From: Trichobilharzia szidati
Taxonomy: Eukaryota > Platyhelminthes > Trematoda > Strigeidida > Schistosomatidae
Length of the DNA stretch: 64,000 bases
Assembly (NCBI GenBank): GCA_944472155.2
Contig: OX235271.1
Coordinates: 92,021,256-92,085,255 of the forward strand
Reading direction: 5' to 3'
Part shown: positions 32,861 to 46,700 of the stretch, in pieces
Numbering within the stretch: the stretch's first letter is position 1
How the letters are laid out: the number at the start of each line of letters is the position of its first letter
The notes under the pieces: model-generated
What the model saw: the letters and a program-made list of their open reading frames with translations, nothing else
Told to the model about the DNA's origin: nothing
Database searches by the model: none
Position numbers and translations under genes: made by a program

Positions 32861-35319
32861 CCGCAATATAAATCCCCTCTCAATCTTAGTGGTTTTTGTA
32901 GTGCCTCTGCAACGCGGTAATATACGGCCACTCAGATTTTGCGATTAAAGTACTCAGAAGGATAAACAAACAATCGGTCAGGATCTATATCTTCTTTATG
33001 ATTTGTAAAGTTTTCTTTATCTATTGGGTGATAAATGCTCTTCCGTCTGCTTGAATAGGTATGCCGAGCTTCACTTGCCCTTTACCGCACTTTTTGCAAT
33101 AAAGGTTCATAAACACCACTGGTCTTCTGCATTAATACTGGTCAATGATCGATAACTTTGATGGAAAATTAGGTTTCTAAAGATCCTAGGTTCTCAGGGA
33201 GAGATCAAAAAACAGTGCTGTGTGCACTGCCACTTCCAGCAAGTAGTAATGCAGCTTATACCTCCACTTTACAACAAATAACATATGCAAGCGATAGAAA
33301 GGCAGACTGCTCCTTTGTAAATCGATGCTGAAATTCTCTTAATGGGGTGAACACTTCATTACTGATAATCTCTCAAAAGCTCTAAGCATCTACTAGAACT
33401 CACGCACATGCTTAAATGCTACCACTCCACTCCAAACACTGAAAGTTTCCATGCATAGAAAGATCTGTTCACTCAACGCATTAACAGAAACAGTCAGAAT
33501 TATCATACTTATTTAATATAATCAACGTTGCTCGAATGCTGTTCTAAGTTCCTTTTTTAGTTGATTCAATTATTTGTCTAGCAAGCGTTGTCTCAAAATA
33601 TCCATGATCCTTTCAAAAAACGTGGAGTGGAATACACAGCCTAACATGCTCACCACGAAAGCTGCACCAAATCTACATGAACTACCCTCTTTGCAAACAC
33701 ATCTCCATTGGCTAAAAAATCTTCCAGCCTTATCTGTCATACCTTTTCAGTCATTCAACTTCATTTTACCCCAACTGCTGACCGTCAAATTAATCAAATA
33801 TTCTGGGGAATATCCCTGGCAACACTGTATTATGAGCATTTCGGTGTGGTAAGAGCCCTACCTCAAGGTCGATTAGCCAAAAACCTGGACTGACTGAAAT
33901 ATCCTCTGGTGACTGCATAATGCTGTACTTTAATACCACCTACATCTACGCAAATTCCAGCCCACAGGGGCTCATTTAATTGATACGAATAATTGCTCTG
34001 TTAGTCCTAAATACTAACGGATTTGATTTTACTGTTCTGTTACTATAATCCCGTGTAATCGAATTTTTCTGAACCATCTGTTGTAATTAACTACTGTCTC
34101 TTTCTATGCACACATATATATACATATTTGTATTTATATATATATACTTCGTACTCTTTCACAGCGCCCCTTTTTGTCCATATGTTTGTATCTAAAATCT
34201 AGAACGTAAACTACAAACTTCTGATTTCTTTACATTTTTTATTGTACGTATATATTTTTAAAATGCTAATAGAGACGAGACATGCAAGACGGCTGACTGA
34301 AAGTAGTTGTTCATAACATGAATTTCGTTTAGTTGGCTGGTGAATGCAAAAACAGTCTGCGTGAAACATGGCAATAAAAATTTTTAAAGGGCAGTATTTC
34401 ACCAGGGCCTAGCAGATTAAAAGGTGGGAGGGTGGTGACTGCTCTTCAGCTGATGTGATGGAGGGGAATTAAGGGAACCACCCTTATCCGTGGAAAAGTT
34501 CTCTGTTACTAAGTGACCCGAGTTTCAATAACTTCAACAAAATGGAAAGACAAAAACTGCCCGAATGCTGATAGCTTGATTTCTCTACTTCAGGAGGACA
34601 CCCAACTGTATAAATCAGAACAACAGCATAATTATTACTAAACTTTCCCTTTTATTCTGCATAATTTATGTGCTCTGGCGTTTGGATTTAACTTCTTTAG
34701 TATCTGTTCTCAGCATTACTCTGCACGGGTGGAAACAATCATCATCATTCGTTTCTCTCTTGCTTTTTTTAACACTATGAACTTGAACTAACCGTTAGTG
34801 CGTAACACCGTAAAATTCAGGGACTATAAATTCTTCGTAATAAAAATGGAATGAGCCATGCGTTTATCGCATATTGTTTGTTTAAATTATTTATCAATTA
34901 ATCTGCACTCCTCTTGCTGCTTTCTCCTGTCTTCTCATTTCTAAGGTATTGCATTGGAGCACTGCATATGTAAAGTAATGCTGCTCTCTGCGTTTGTATT
35001 ACTTGAACGGAGTGTTGAAATCACTAGAACCTACATTTGGTGGATATTCAGAATACTGTTAGCACATACGATGAATAATGGAACAATCTCCATCACGAAA
35101 TCTGTTTATCACCGCAAAGTTGTTCCACTGAATCTGTTAATACCAAAATAATGCTGTACTTAGCGTCTATTATGGAGTTTCGTAAATTTTCAAACCCTTA
35201 TTAATTGATTAACCGGTAATGATTGTAATTTCGGCAAAGTTTAACAATGGTATCCCAAAGAATGCGAACGCATGGGTGACCTTGAGCTGGCCAATCAGTT
35301 AAATGAGGGATTTTTGGAC
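32861..35319. other. Intergenic, mostly unassigned
   Basis: Short plus-strand frames at 33574-33893 may be further LINE debris, but no motif is secure. A TA-rich run lies at about 34118-34146. Confidence 0.45.
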
Positions 35320-36440
35320 GAAAAATTACGTATGTCTACATAAAAACGCGTGAAAAACATTAAACAGTGTATTTTTCTCTGATATGAGCTAAAAATATGT
35401 CCCAGTTTTAAAGAGGAGTGCCAGTTTTTAAATTTAATCAGTTTCTATGCATATTCATCCAGGTCATTTATTGCCATTATGCTATTTTTTAATCGCCCCC
35501 AGAAACCCTCTATGAGTTAGTATGAGTGCCTGTTGTGGGATCGACGAAATCATCCGAATGGCTAACTCGACTGAGTAGATATCCTAAATCCGATAAGCGT
35601 TATATCCTGCGCATTCATCCGTGTGGAAAGTAGTGCCAAGCAAAACGAGTATTTGAATAATAGGCAGAAGAGTGATGGCACTCCTGCCTGGAATAAGTTC
35701 AATCAATCCCTTCTGAATTTGGGTGTCATAAATTCCCAATACCCAAACGTTGCTAGCTCTAACACGTCCGCGATTGCATTTCTTCTTAATAAGCACTGTT
35801 TCGTCGATATGAAGGATAACACCAACTCCTCGCAACACTTGTTCATTTTCCATGATGCTAAATCTCGACAAAACTGAAACCACTGCACAGTCGATGTCAA
35901 GGTATTTTCTGTCTGAGGGATGTTGACCTCACTCCGGACTTCAAAATCCAGTAATGGAAAAGAAACAGTACATTCATCCAAGAAAGTCTCAATTTTTCAA
36001 AGAAAGTTCCTAGAAGACTACTAACTGTGAGTGTCGCTTACCAGTATGAACACTCGTTCGCTTCCTGCACTCCGTACATCCAAATAAATATCCATCAATA
36101 ATTTGTGAACACGGTTATAGGCTCACTGAGTCACCGCACCTACATATACGAGTGCGTTCTATCAATCCAATATCCAGACAGTGTTTAAGAACGTGATCTG
36201 GGTGAAATTTGCACCTGAGCTCATGAATAGCGTTCATTTTTGAGCTACAATAATCGTAGGTTTCTTTAGCCAACCATTAGCATGCGTTCAAGGTTATTTA
36301 GGCGTTCGCGCTCCTGGGACGCCATCATTGAACTTCGCCATAAGTTCTGCATTCTATGTGTCCTACTCTAGAGGCTGTGTATGATCTTGCTTCTTGCCTT
36401 CCGATGACGCAACTTTTTGTAATTCCCGCGTGAAGCTGAC
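35320..36440 (-). pseudogene. Merlin-type DNA transposon (ISXO2-like DDE transposase) remnant
   Basis: Minus strand, high to low: RICRCGDSVSL, IIDGYLFGCTECRKRTSVHT (zinc-ribbon-like cysteines, about 36130-36010), then ILHIDETVLIKKKCNRGRVR (first Asp), IYDTQIQKGLIELIPGRSAI, TTFHTDECAGYNAYR (second Asp), and after frameshifts DDFVDPTTGTHTNS then EGFWGRLKN (the Glu of the triad). All three catalytic residues are visible but split over three frames with at least two small indels, plus earlier stops. Merlin elements are known from Schistosoma. Terminal inverted repeats were not located. Confidence 0.85.
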
Positions 36441-37610
36441 TGACTATACGTGCATTAACGATTAAAATTTAGACTTAGACCAGTATCTTAAAACCTATTC
36501 GATTAAAAGTAAACATTACAAACTACTTATATAGTTTCCAGAATTCTTTTCATTTTTTCAATGTTAATGTCAAAAAACTGTGTTCAGTCTAAAATTGTAC
36601 TTGTTAAATGTGACCTTCCGGTACAAATGGCATGCCAATTATGTAAATGCTTAATTTATGTAAATAAAATAGTATTATTAATGTCACAGTAGTTTTCCTT
36701 GAGATGCGAAGTCAATATCTCTGTATTTCTTGATGTGTTCCATTGAATCACCAGTTATTAGATTTTTCCCTTAAACTAAAGATAAAATGACAGCAACCAT
36801 GTTCTTTAACCGTATATCATGTAATTTAAATATAATAATAGTCACTTTATTCCACAACAATAACAATCTACAGCATGGAATTTTCAGCGTTTAAACATAT
36901 GTAACTTAAATGATACTTATCCATGCCTATACAACTTGTGTGTCCTACATTTGTAGGAATAAATATGTGCCTTATTATATTATCATTACTTACTATACTT
37001 ACTAATCGTTTGTGTAATTTATCGAATTGATGATGCCTGTAAACTGGCGTCCCTCATGTACAAAAATGAGAATATATTATTATTATTACTATTATTATCT
37101 GAGACTGACGGTGGTATGCAATCAAATTAACATCTAAAGTCCGTTTATTTACCTTTGGGTGTCGTTCACAAGGCATGTTGACTTACAAAACTTAGGGCTC
37201 CATAACAAAACCGTATCATAGTAGTGATTACTGCATTCCAGCCACTTGGTGAGCTAGAAGTTATTACTGTATTACAAGGATTAACCGAGTTTGAGCCAAT
37301 ATCTTAAATAGTTGAGTTTCTACGTATTTTAGAAATGTTGCACACAAATTTCAAGGATCATATACCATGAATAAATAAACAAATGAATATCAGCGAAAAC
37401 ACGTGCGAAAATGCCGCCGATTCCGAAAGTACCACGCAATTAATCTAAATGTAGACTACTCGTCAATGTTACCTTTGTCATCCTTTTGGCTTTTGTTGCT
37501 AATAAAATCGGTTATTTCCTTTGTTTCAAATTTTCTACCACTACATCATTTCACTTGCTTCATTTTAATTGTGCCGAACGCTGCTTTATGCTTTGTGCTA
37601 GTGTTTTAGT
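36441..37610. other. Intergenic, nothing recognised
   Basis: AT-rich; an ATT-repeat run at about 37077-37098 is the only distinct feature. Confidence 0.55.
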
Positions 37611-37674
37611 TATTTTTCAGCTGTGTTAGTGGCATTACTGTTGTTTCCAGTTCTTTTTTCGGTTGACCGTTCAT

Positions 37675-37860
37675 ATGGTTAATTATTATGAAAAAAGTTT
37701 CTTTCCTGTCTATGTTTATGGTATGCGACCATCTGCCAGTAGTTCTGACGAACATAGCTCAGTTAGACTTGATATTAGCAAAGCTTTCGAAGGGCCCATA
37801 ATACCCGGAGAATTTATAAATTATGCTAAGGTTGGCGAAGCTTCGAAACGCTTTCAGAAG
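37675..37860 (+). CDS. Candidate coding exon of unrecognised gene (block 1)
   Basis: 62 open codons from ATG (MVNYYEKSFFPVYVYGMR...) to ...EASKRFQK, directly followed by a consensus donor GTGAGT at 37861. Upstream, TTATTTTTCAG at about 37611-37621 could be the acceptor of a 5' UTR intron. Composition looks coding and no repeat family matches. I do not recognise the protein. Its phase-0 donor does not join directly to block 2 (38247-38470) in the reading frame that looks coding there, so an intermediate exon or another donor would be needed. Confidence 0.4.
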
Positions 37861-38246
37861 GTGAGTATAGCACGATTGTGCTTGTTATTAGGTTACCGAC
37901 ACCAGACATGTTATGGAGGAATGCAAATTAAACAAGGATAGGTCACGTTTGAAGTGTGAATAGGTGGTGCTTCTATGAACCTTTGAAAACAAAAAATGAG
38001 AAGGCAGTTAGAAACGTTTTAAAGGGCAAACCTTGTCTGTGGTTGTTAGTGCCTGATGTGCTAGATCTAAATGCATTGGTTTTTCAGTGGTGATACGCAT
38101 TCGTTTAAGTGCAATAAATTCGTTTTCCCATTTGTATATACGATTCATGATCACTGTTGCACTCATAAATATCTAATGAACGGTGCCGAAAGTCACAAAT
38201 TAAATGACTGCCTATATTAAAGCCAATGTTATCTGTTTGTCAGAAC

Positions 38247-38470
38247 CCAATGAGGTTACTGAATATGCTGCAAAACGCTTTGGAAGGCGAATGAAATATG
38301 ATGATATTCTGAGTCTACCAACTAAACAGGCTAAATATAAGATCCCAACTAACAATGACAACCCCTCAGTTTGCGATTTACAACAGGTGGTTTCCTCGAA
38401 GCCGCCACAAGTTCGGATGGAAGCAGTGACGGAATGTATATTGATCGTTTCAAGTCTAATAAGCAAATAG
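38247..38470 (+). CDS. Candidate terminal exon of unrecognised gene (block 2)
   Basis: After TTATCTGTTTGTCAG an open frame reads PNEVTEYAAKRFGRRMKYDD and then ILSLPTKQAKYKIP, ending in a stop after SSLISK. The basic, charged sequence and strong acceptor look like a last exon. The frame also extends upstream to an ATG at 38204. No family recognised. It may belong with block 1 or be a separate gene or fragment. Confidence 0.35.
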
Positions 38471-38479
38471 AAATATGAG

Positions 38480-39675
38480 AATGACAGTACCATGTAACGC
38501 AGTATAGACATTTAATAGTGATACTACACCTGTATTGCTTAATACACATGTAAATTCTAGGACAAATTCCTTTCCATTATTGGTGATCGAAAACACTAAA
38601 ACACTAACACTAAGTATATGGCCTCAGTGAAAGTGGTATGGCAGGTAGTAGATTGACGGCGAAAAATCTTGTCAGACTATGTTCTGAGAATGAATACAAT
38701 TCATGGGTATAGTGATTCGATATATTGAATTAATGCAATAAACAATACACTGTTGCGGACTAAACGGGGAATTTCATCTCCCACGTGCAATTGTTATGAG
38801 AATCACATTTGTTAGTCTGGCAATCAAATAGGCTGGCAGTGCGCAATTAATAGGCATCTTCTGAACAGAACATTTTCCACTGCTCATTCTCCACTGTCTA
38901 ACCTTTGTTGCTAATCTAGTTACTCAAAAATCTGCCTTCTAATCATAAAATTTAAACGTCTAAATACTTTTTTACACGTTTTCTTTAAGTCTACATAATC
39001 TACAATAATCGCATTAACTGAATTGTGATAATTATCAATATCACCATCACAGTCTGCTTTTTCACCACACTGATGTACTTATAGGTGAAACTATTGACTA
39101 CATTTATAGCAGTAGCACATAGCTCACTGAAAACAACACAAAACCAGTCTCCCTATAATTCCCCTCGGAGTCAACCGAAGCTATAACATACAAGTGTCGT
39201 GACACACTACGCTGGGATTTACAGAAGTTCAGGAACATTTTCCTTGCAGCCAGGAGGCAATCTCAAAGAAATCAACATGGCTTGCTCTGACTTCTAAAAC
39301 GGATAGTGGCCATTTGGATATTGGATACTTTGATAGTCTCCTTTGGGCGTCTGAAGCAATCTCAAGGTCAAAGTTGGTGTCGCGTTTTGGTGCGTCCAGT
39401 GAATTTCAGACATAATGATACACGTTATAGCAGTTATAAGCGCACACATGGAGTGGGTTTTAGTCATGAACTAACTTAATGCTGCTTTAGCAGCAAGCGA
39501 TCAGTAACTCTGTTCACAATCCCGTTCGTATTCCGTATTATTACTGCAAATGCGCATTTGCTGAGTACGCACTCTTTATTATAGTGATACTTCATTATTT
39601 CTGTGGTGGTATTTATCCATTTCTGCCCCTATCGCATTCATATTTTTAATACATCTCAGAATGCAATCCAATATG
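38480..39675. other. Intergenic, nothing recognised
   Basis: No coding frames or repeat families identified. Confidence 0.55.
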
Positions 39676-39874
39676 ATCCCAAATAAAAAAATTGGGGAAA
39701 TTTCGGGGTTTTATTGGGCAACTTAGGGGCCACAAAATGCAAACATATTAAGGAAATTTCGGGGAAATGCCTCCTTTTCCCCCAAAAAGCTCCTCAACCC
39801 TAAAACTACTAAAAGTTCTCAAGCTTTGCCCCAGAATTTCCCCAAAATTGCACCCAAATTTTTTATTTGGGGAT
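39676..39874. mobile_element. G-rich fold-back (MITE-like) element
   Basis: 199 bp with imperfect terminal inverted repeats: the left end ATCCCAAATAAAAAAATTGG then GGAAATTTCGGGG is mirrored at the right end (minus strand ATCCCCAAATAAAAAATTTG, then GGGGAAATTCTGGGG). The interior is rich in GGGG tracts on the left half and CCCC on the right half. No clear target-site duplication seen. Confidence 0.65.
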
Positions 39875-40478
39875 GTATTACATATCATACATGTCTATGG
39901 ACATGTTGTTGTTGTAGTATTTTGTCGCTTTATTTAACAAAAACTTTTGGTTTACATGATAAGAGAACAGGGTGTCCAGCATGTTTGTCACTGCGACTCC
40001 ATTTACCTTCCGCTTGAAATATACCAAAATTAGGCAGCGGCGAGGCGTGTGAACACGTTGTTGGTTACGGTGTTGCTTTTTATCAGTGAATTTGGTGGTT
40101 GATGGGCACGCACCACTATGTTTTCTGCGTTTATATAAAAATATATACATATATGCTCTATCTATTCTTAATTGAGGACACTAATTTGATACTTTTATTT
40201 CATGTTCCCGCTGTTGATTACTGGATGTAGTATTTCCTGCATGTTTTTCAGGAATTAACACTTAGAAATCTACTCATTTTCAGTGGCAAATGTGTGAATC
40301 AAAGGCTCATTTCAGTTAAGTTGGGTAACAACCGTGATCGTTTATTTGTGGCTATTAAATGTTACGTTTCTTTTTCCAGTATTTCCAGATTTTATTTGTG
40401 CTGAGACGTTCTAAATCTCATGGGATTACATCATCTGTAAAATGTAGAAATTTTCAGACCTGATATCTTTCATTTACA

Positions 40479-40772
40479 ATGGAAAACAATCATTTATCTC
40501 ATTCCGTCAACTCCTCAGAAGATGTTTGGCTGCCTCGTTCTTCATGTCCAGTAACTTCAAGTGATTCGGAGCGGAATCATAATATCAGCGATTTTGGCTT
40601 TAGAACAAATCTTGATGAAACCGGCGCTCATTTAGAGAAAGCAAACAGTATTCCAAGAAGTTTACGGTCGTTCTTACGTAAAGCTGCCAGTCTGAAGGAA
40701 TCTTGTTCGGTGTCATCAACCAAATGTTCTGTAATTTGCCTCGATGGAAGGTGTCTTAGATTTAATGTACAT
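40479..40772 (+). CDS. FERM gene coding exon 1
   Basis: 98 codons ending in phase 0 before GTAAGT at 40773. The first 80 residues are polar and Ser-rich with no recognised domain (SIPRSLRSFLRKAASLKE is a basic patch); FERM F1 begins at about residue 82 with KCSVICLDGRCLRFNVH. Confidence 0.85.
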
Positions 40773-43700
40773 GTAAGTTATACTGTTTATATGAATTTCA
40801 CGTAAGTTGGTAAGAATTACCGTATGGAGTCTTTGTTAATTCAATTTTATGAAATATCTGTGCTCATCTATTCTGCTTTTAAGTGAGCGGGCTGAATGCA
40901 TTGAAACAATTTCTTGTACTGTTTAATTCTAAAAGTTGAAGACTAAGTGGGGAGACCAGTACTTCATTTGTTAGGGTTTTTTCTTGGCTTTTGTACTTCT
41001 CTGGCCTGTTGTTTGTGTTCAGACACGATAGGAGAGACAAAAAGCTAATCACGAACATTATCAGTTTTTAACATTCTAAACGCCATGATGACATTTTATC
41101 TCTGCTTACGGTATGTAAGAAGAGTCGTCGAGGTTGCTCCTAGCATGGTCGATCAGTCAAACCAGGAGTCATAAGTATGACCTTCGTTTGATTCTTGCCC
41201 GCATGAGTTATTTTCTGGACAAAGGCTAGCTGCTAGGTCTCCTAATTATTACTTCACATCAGATGTATAGAACTGTCAATATCTCACTGGTATTCCTAGT
41301 AAAGTCTTGAGCTGCAACTGAACGACAATAAGTCGTGACTTACTATGACGCTTAAGTCAATGTGCTTGTGAACCTGTAGTACACTGAACCACGTGCATAT
41401 TCGGTGCACATGTCTACGTACTAGTCTGTGTCGACGGACTGCATCTGTATATGCACATCACTTCCTTCCTCAAGCACCCTCCAGTGTTTTTGTATTTTTG
41501 GTGTATTGATTTGGTTGGTAGTTTTCTAGCATACAGTAGAAACAATAGAAAGTAGAGCGTTGTGCCTTGTGGCACCCCATCCATACCTTGTTTCAAGAGG
41601 GCAAGAGGTGATCTTTACTTTCTGTCTTCTACCGTGAAGGAGTTCTAGTTCAAGTAAATGGGCTAGCAACGATCGCTGAACTTCCCACCTCTGTAAGTCT
41701 TGTTAAAGTCTGTGAAGAACATATCAACAGGTTTTCACTGTCCTTAGACTTAACACGGCTTTCTTTCCCTGTGGTATGTATCACACAGGAGATTTCTTCA
41801 AAAGCCATGTTGTACCGTAGATAGGAAACTATTGTTTTTCAGGTAAGCTAAAACATCTTTTGTAATCATTCTTAACTAAGTTTCTACTAAGGCAGGGGTA
41901 AGACTAAACAGGCCTATAGCTTGAAGGATATTGCTTAGTCCCTTTCTTTAGGATAGGTGGGATTATTGCATCTTTTCAGTCAAATGATAACACTTTGTTT
42001 TGGAGATAGTGTAAAGATAGCAGTCAATGGATAAGCCATATGGATTGCTATCTCCTTGAGAAACCTTTGGTGATGCCCATGAGGTCCCATCAAGTTTCCT
42101 CCATATTTTTACTGCTGCTGGATTCAACATAGAACTTGGCACTGAGGTGCAGCAGTTCGAGTTGCCACGTTCCAAAGAGCACACAAAGGTAGACAGGAAA
42201 ATGAGAGAAGAGAATCAATAGAATTTAGATAAGTATAAGAGTGAAACAGAATGAGTAATGGTAGAAAGGAATATGAAAGGTTAAAGAGACTGAATACATC
42301 TGCGCCATTGACAACGATTTTGAGCCATGTCACCTATTGTCTCCATATTTTTACTAACAGCTACTGGAGTGTTGAGCGAAAAAAGAGTATTCCAACAGTT
42401 GCTTCCTCCTAATTAGGTTGTGAATCTTTGGGTTTATTCGTGAAGGACAGTGTTTCCACCCATTAGGGAGAGTTCATGGAATTTAAGGTTGGGTTACCAG
42501 ATTCTATAGGTTCTTGTAATGAGTTTATGTGAGTATTCAAGTCTATGGTGAAGTTATCTGGTAGAACTTCAGACAAAATGGTTTTCATGTAGGCTTCCCA
42601 CCCATTTGGCCTGTTGATCGATGACATTGCGGCAGCAGTTAACTGGAAAATAAGCGCAATGTAATTATTCTTTCAAATGTATCCCAAGAAGTCTATGTTC
42701 ATCAATTCAAGCTAGTGAGTATTGTCGCAAACTCTCATACATTGTTATGCAAAGTGAATGATGTTACTAACATGTAAACATGAAGTTTTATTAGTTATGA
42801 GTATTTGCAATTTGTATGTAGTCTTCCTACTACGTTGATATTAAATAGTTGTTGTTCAATTGGGTTTTGATGTCTATCACAATGATTGTGGCTCATGGAT
42901 CAGTTTTTACCTGTCCAACTGCTTGCTAATATCCTTTAGTTTTGAGAAATGTTCCTGGTACAATTATTGCCTGTATTTCTTAACACCAAGTATGCTCTAG
43001 TTGATAATCACTGATTATACTATTACGTTGGTAATATTGTGCATCTGGTAGTAGTTCGGTGACAATGTAAAATAAATTTGTTTATGGTCATTCATCACAT
43101 TCCATATACTTTTAAATAATAAACAGTTTTCACCTTCGTAAATAGAAACTTGCTCTTGGACGTCAGCTTTTGGATACAGTTTGTCAATACTTAGAGTTAG
43201 AAGAGCCGCAGTACTTCGGTCTAGTGTTTTATTTGAATCGTAAGGCTGACAGGAACTCAGTTTTGGGAACGTGTCAAAATGAGGAGTCATCCAGTGGAAA
43301 TAATCAAGATGGTCCTGACAAGCCATTTCGCATATCTTCTTCGTCATCATCTTCAATCAATAACTCCTACTCAACTAGGTTCTGTGGCTGCCCTTTGACA
43401 AATTCATTTAACCCGTGTAAAGTATATTCTTACCATAGTACGTATCCTGGCTTCAATCCATTTTTTATCGATGTTCCTGTAAGTTCCTTTTTGTTTTTTT
43501 GAGTCATAAATACATGGATTTTCGGGTATTTACAGTTTATGATGATAATTTAAATGCTTAAGCTGATGTCTTATTTCATTCCCTCACGATCTGTGACAAT
43601 GATTCAATCAGTCGACGAAAAATTTCCTCATGACCTTCCATCATCTGACCTACTAGTATCCTTGTACATACAGAATTATGAACTTCTCGGTCTACACTCT

Positions 43701-46700
43701 GAATAAAGAAAATGATTTACATTACCTGTATTTAATATCAATCAATAGATTAATAGGTATGCTACGGAGACGATCAAGTGACGATTAGTGAAATGTTGCA
43801 GAACATAGATGTTTAGGAGTGAACACATGTGAACCATTGGCAAGGATTTTAAGTTATCTTACCAAAGATCTCCGGCCATTGTTCCTCAGAAACCCAACAG
43901 CCCTATCCAGATAGTCCACAATTCTCTGCTAGTCTCAGGCCTATAGCCAGTGACTTCGCGAATAGACATGAATCATTGGGTTTCACATCATTGCCTATTC
44001 ACTTCTTTGCTAGCCGTTTCTTTTGCAGTACTTGGTCCTTCCTTTGTTATCCTTTAAGAGGTGATTTTTATAGTGTCGTGGTGAGTACTAAGAATTTCGG
44101 GGGTTCCTAAGTATTGGGATGTTTCACAAATTAAGGCTCTTGTCTGTTCAATTGCCTGGATTTTTTCGGTCTTGTTTTCCCGAGATCAAATGAGATGTTT
44201 GCCTACTGTAGACCTTAGCGTTGTGGAGACTATGATGATGAATTAGTTATTAGACTGTTTTTCTGTTTTCTTACCAACTAGAATGGCCTACAGGGTTAAT
44301 AAAAGCAACTAGAGATTTTATACTACTAAGGTAACTATTGTCAATTACTTGAGTCCTTTTCCTCCTCTACTTTCAATGGTCATGTAAGATACAACCGATT
44401 TTCTACAGGCATCTGAGTATCACTCCACGTAGCGCAAGTTGGTAGAAGTCAAGTAAACAAATATTTTGTTAACAACCATCTTATTCGAAATAATGTAACT
44501 TCGTAGATAGGTCAGTTAGTTAATCACCTTGATTATTAGCCTCTAAATCAGAGGATGTATTGTTAGTGACTATTCTTAGAGAAGTCATTTATACCTCGCT
44601 AAGAAACATATTCTGAACATTCGACTTTTCACTGAAGATATCTCAAAGGTTATATGTACTTATTGATGCCTTTAAAAAACGACGTTTTCGTCTGCATGCT
44701 TGAAGCCAACTGTAAAATCTCTTGTGTCGAAGTTAATCTCTGTATAGCAATACAAGGAGACCTAAGACTCTATAATCATATTAGTGATGAAGTAAAATGA
44801 AAAGGTACACAGTAGAAATGCTCAAAGAGTATACAATTCAAGATACATGCCTCTTTTATAATTCATTTTATGTCGTGTTAAAGTATGCTGCCTTCAATAG
44901 TTTTTCTACTCTTTGAAATAAATGATCATAAATCTAATGGATAAGAGAGACAGGATGTTTGTTTCTCAATATATATTTTTTTTTGGGGGGGGGATGTACT
45001 ACCTGACATTTCTTTTCATGAGTTCCATGCAGGCAGCAAACAAGTATGGTACTTGAAATCGTAGAAAAGTAAACCAACTTTTTCATTTTTTGTATTTATC
45101 ACAAAATGAGCTAGCGGCTGTCAAACCAAAACATGGCCTCACCAGTCAATCAAATCCACAACAGTTAGTTTAAGCCACGTAGGAAGGTGTAGACTTCCTG
45201 GTTGGGGTCCTTGGGACGGTAAAAACCAATGGTTGGAAACAATTCGTGATATGGTTCAAAATCGTTCTCAATGGCTGGTGCAGATGCATCCACTCCTTGT
45301 GACTTATGATTTCCAATGAAACTATATTGTTCTTCGTTATTACTGTTCCTTTGTCTCTTGCTTTGTGTGCTACAAGGAGGGAGTGTGGCGACTTGAACTG
45401 CCGCACATCGGTGCAAAGTTCTATGTCGAATACAGACAGACAGACAGATCACAAAAAGATTTTCTTCTCTTATAGACTGAAATAACAAACGATAGAAATT
45501 GATCGGAAAGAATGATACTGAACTCCTGTGTCATCTAAAACAAAAGCCAGATGAATTACTATTGATGAACCACTTTTATTAAGAAATGTACATGGTCAGT
45601 CAGTCAGTCACTCACATGATTGCTAGTTTGTACTTATTAAGACCGTTTAGAATATAGGACTGTGGAAAAATTGTGAAGAGTAGTGAGATCTTTATACATG
45701 TGTAGGTCTTCTGTTTCTAATTTTCAGTCCATCGATATCAATATAGAAGCTATAACAATTGATTAGGTGCGCATATTATAATGTCTTGTAAGTACATTGG
45801 GTTTGAGTAGCTTTGTGGTATTTAACTCTCCCGATTTTATGTGTGCGATAAAAGTTTAGATTTTCTTGGGAAGCTGTGAAGTTGTGTTCATATGTCAAGT
45901 AAAACTTATAGGTGTAAGGTATCCTACTAAGACATTCAAGTACATTGGTATAATTCTGTCTAAATTTGAATATACATGTATTTGAATAGCTTAGCTATAT
46001 ACTGGATAACAACAGGAGTCAAACAGCGGGTTAAAAATTTGCATAAATCAATCGGCATCTAAGCCGTATTAACTTACATTTGGTCGTCACTATCTCATTC
46101 TAGACTAGCAATAACTAACAACTTTTCGCACTGTTTCTCTTACATAGGTTATTCCTTTAATAAATTTAAATCAATTCCATTGTTTTGGGCTTGGTGGTTG
46201 ATTGCTAAGATTCCTGTATTAGTGAATCACAAGTAGGACATTATCACCTCTATTGCTACAGAAGATGTGATAATCAGATAAATACTGTTGTTTGATAATA
46301 TTGAATTCCTACTTGTTAATTGGAAGGTGTTAAATGTATTATTTCATCTTTAAATCAATAAGCCTATTTATCGGGCCATTTCACAAAAGTAGTTTTTTGT
46401 AATAGTACTGTTTCATTCTGCATAAATGATTGAAATCAAAACAAAGCTGACGTTTTCTTTAGGCTATGACCAACTCCCATGTGATTTGAATCGAGAATAC
46501 ATAAGTCAGCGAAGAGATCTCTTTTCTCTCGTAAATTCTCTCTACAAAGCTGTATAGTTATTTAGGAAGTTTATATATATACAATATTAATCGACAACGG
46601 AGGCCAGAGGTTATTGTCATTCAGTAATAGAATAAATCAGTGGGTTTTAGTAATAAAAATTTTCGAAAAAAATTGTGAATAATCTTACGCAATCGAGTGG

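Larger units (their letters stand above)
40773..43145 (+). other. FERM gene intron 1
   Basis: GT-AG intron with an antisense CR1-like LINE fragment carrying a nested LINE insertion; the rest unassigned. Confidence 0.8.

Noticed and set aside
33574..33893. Two overlapping plus-strand frames suggesting further LINE sequence
   Set aside because: No conserved RT or endonuclease motif could be placed with confidence.
34954..35151. 65-codon plus-strand frame as a possible exon
   Set aside because: No convincing splice sites and no recognised domain.
37403..37609. 68-codon frame upstream of the candidate small gene
   Set aside because: Hydrophobic and AT-driven; no donor in frame and no similarity to anything recognised.
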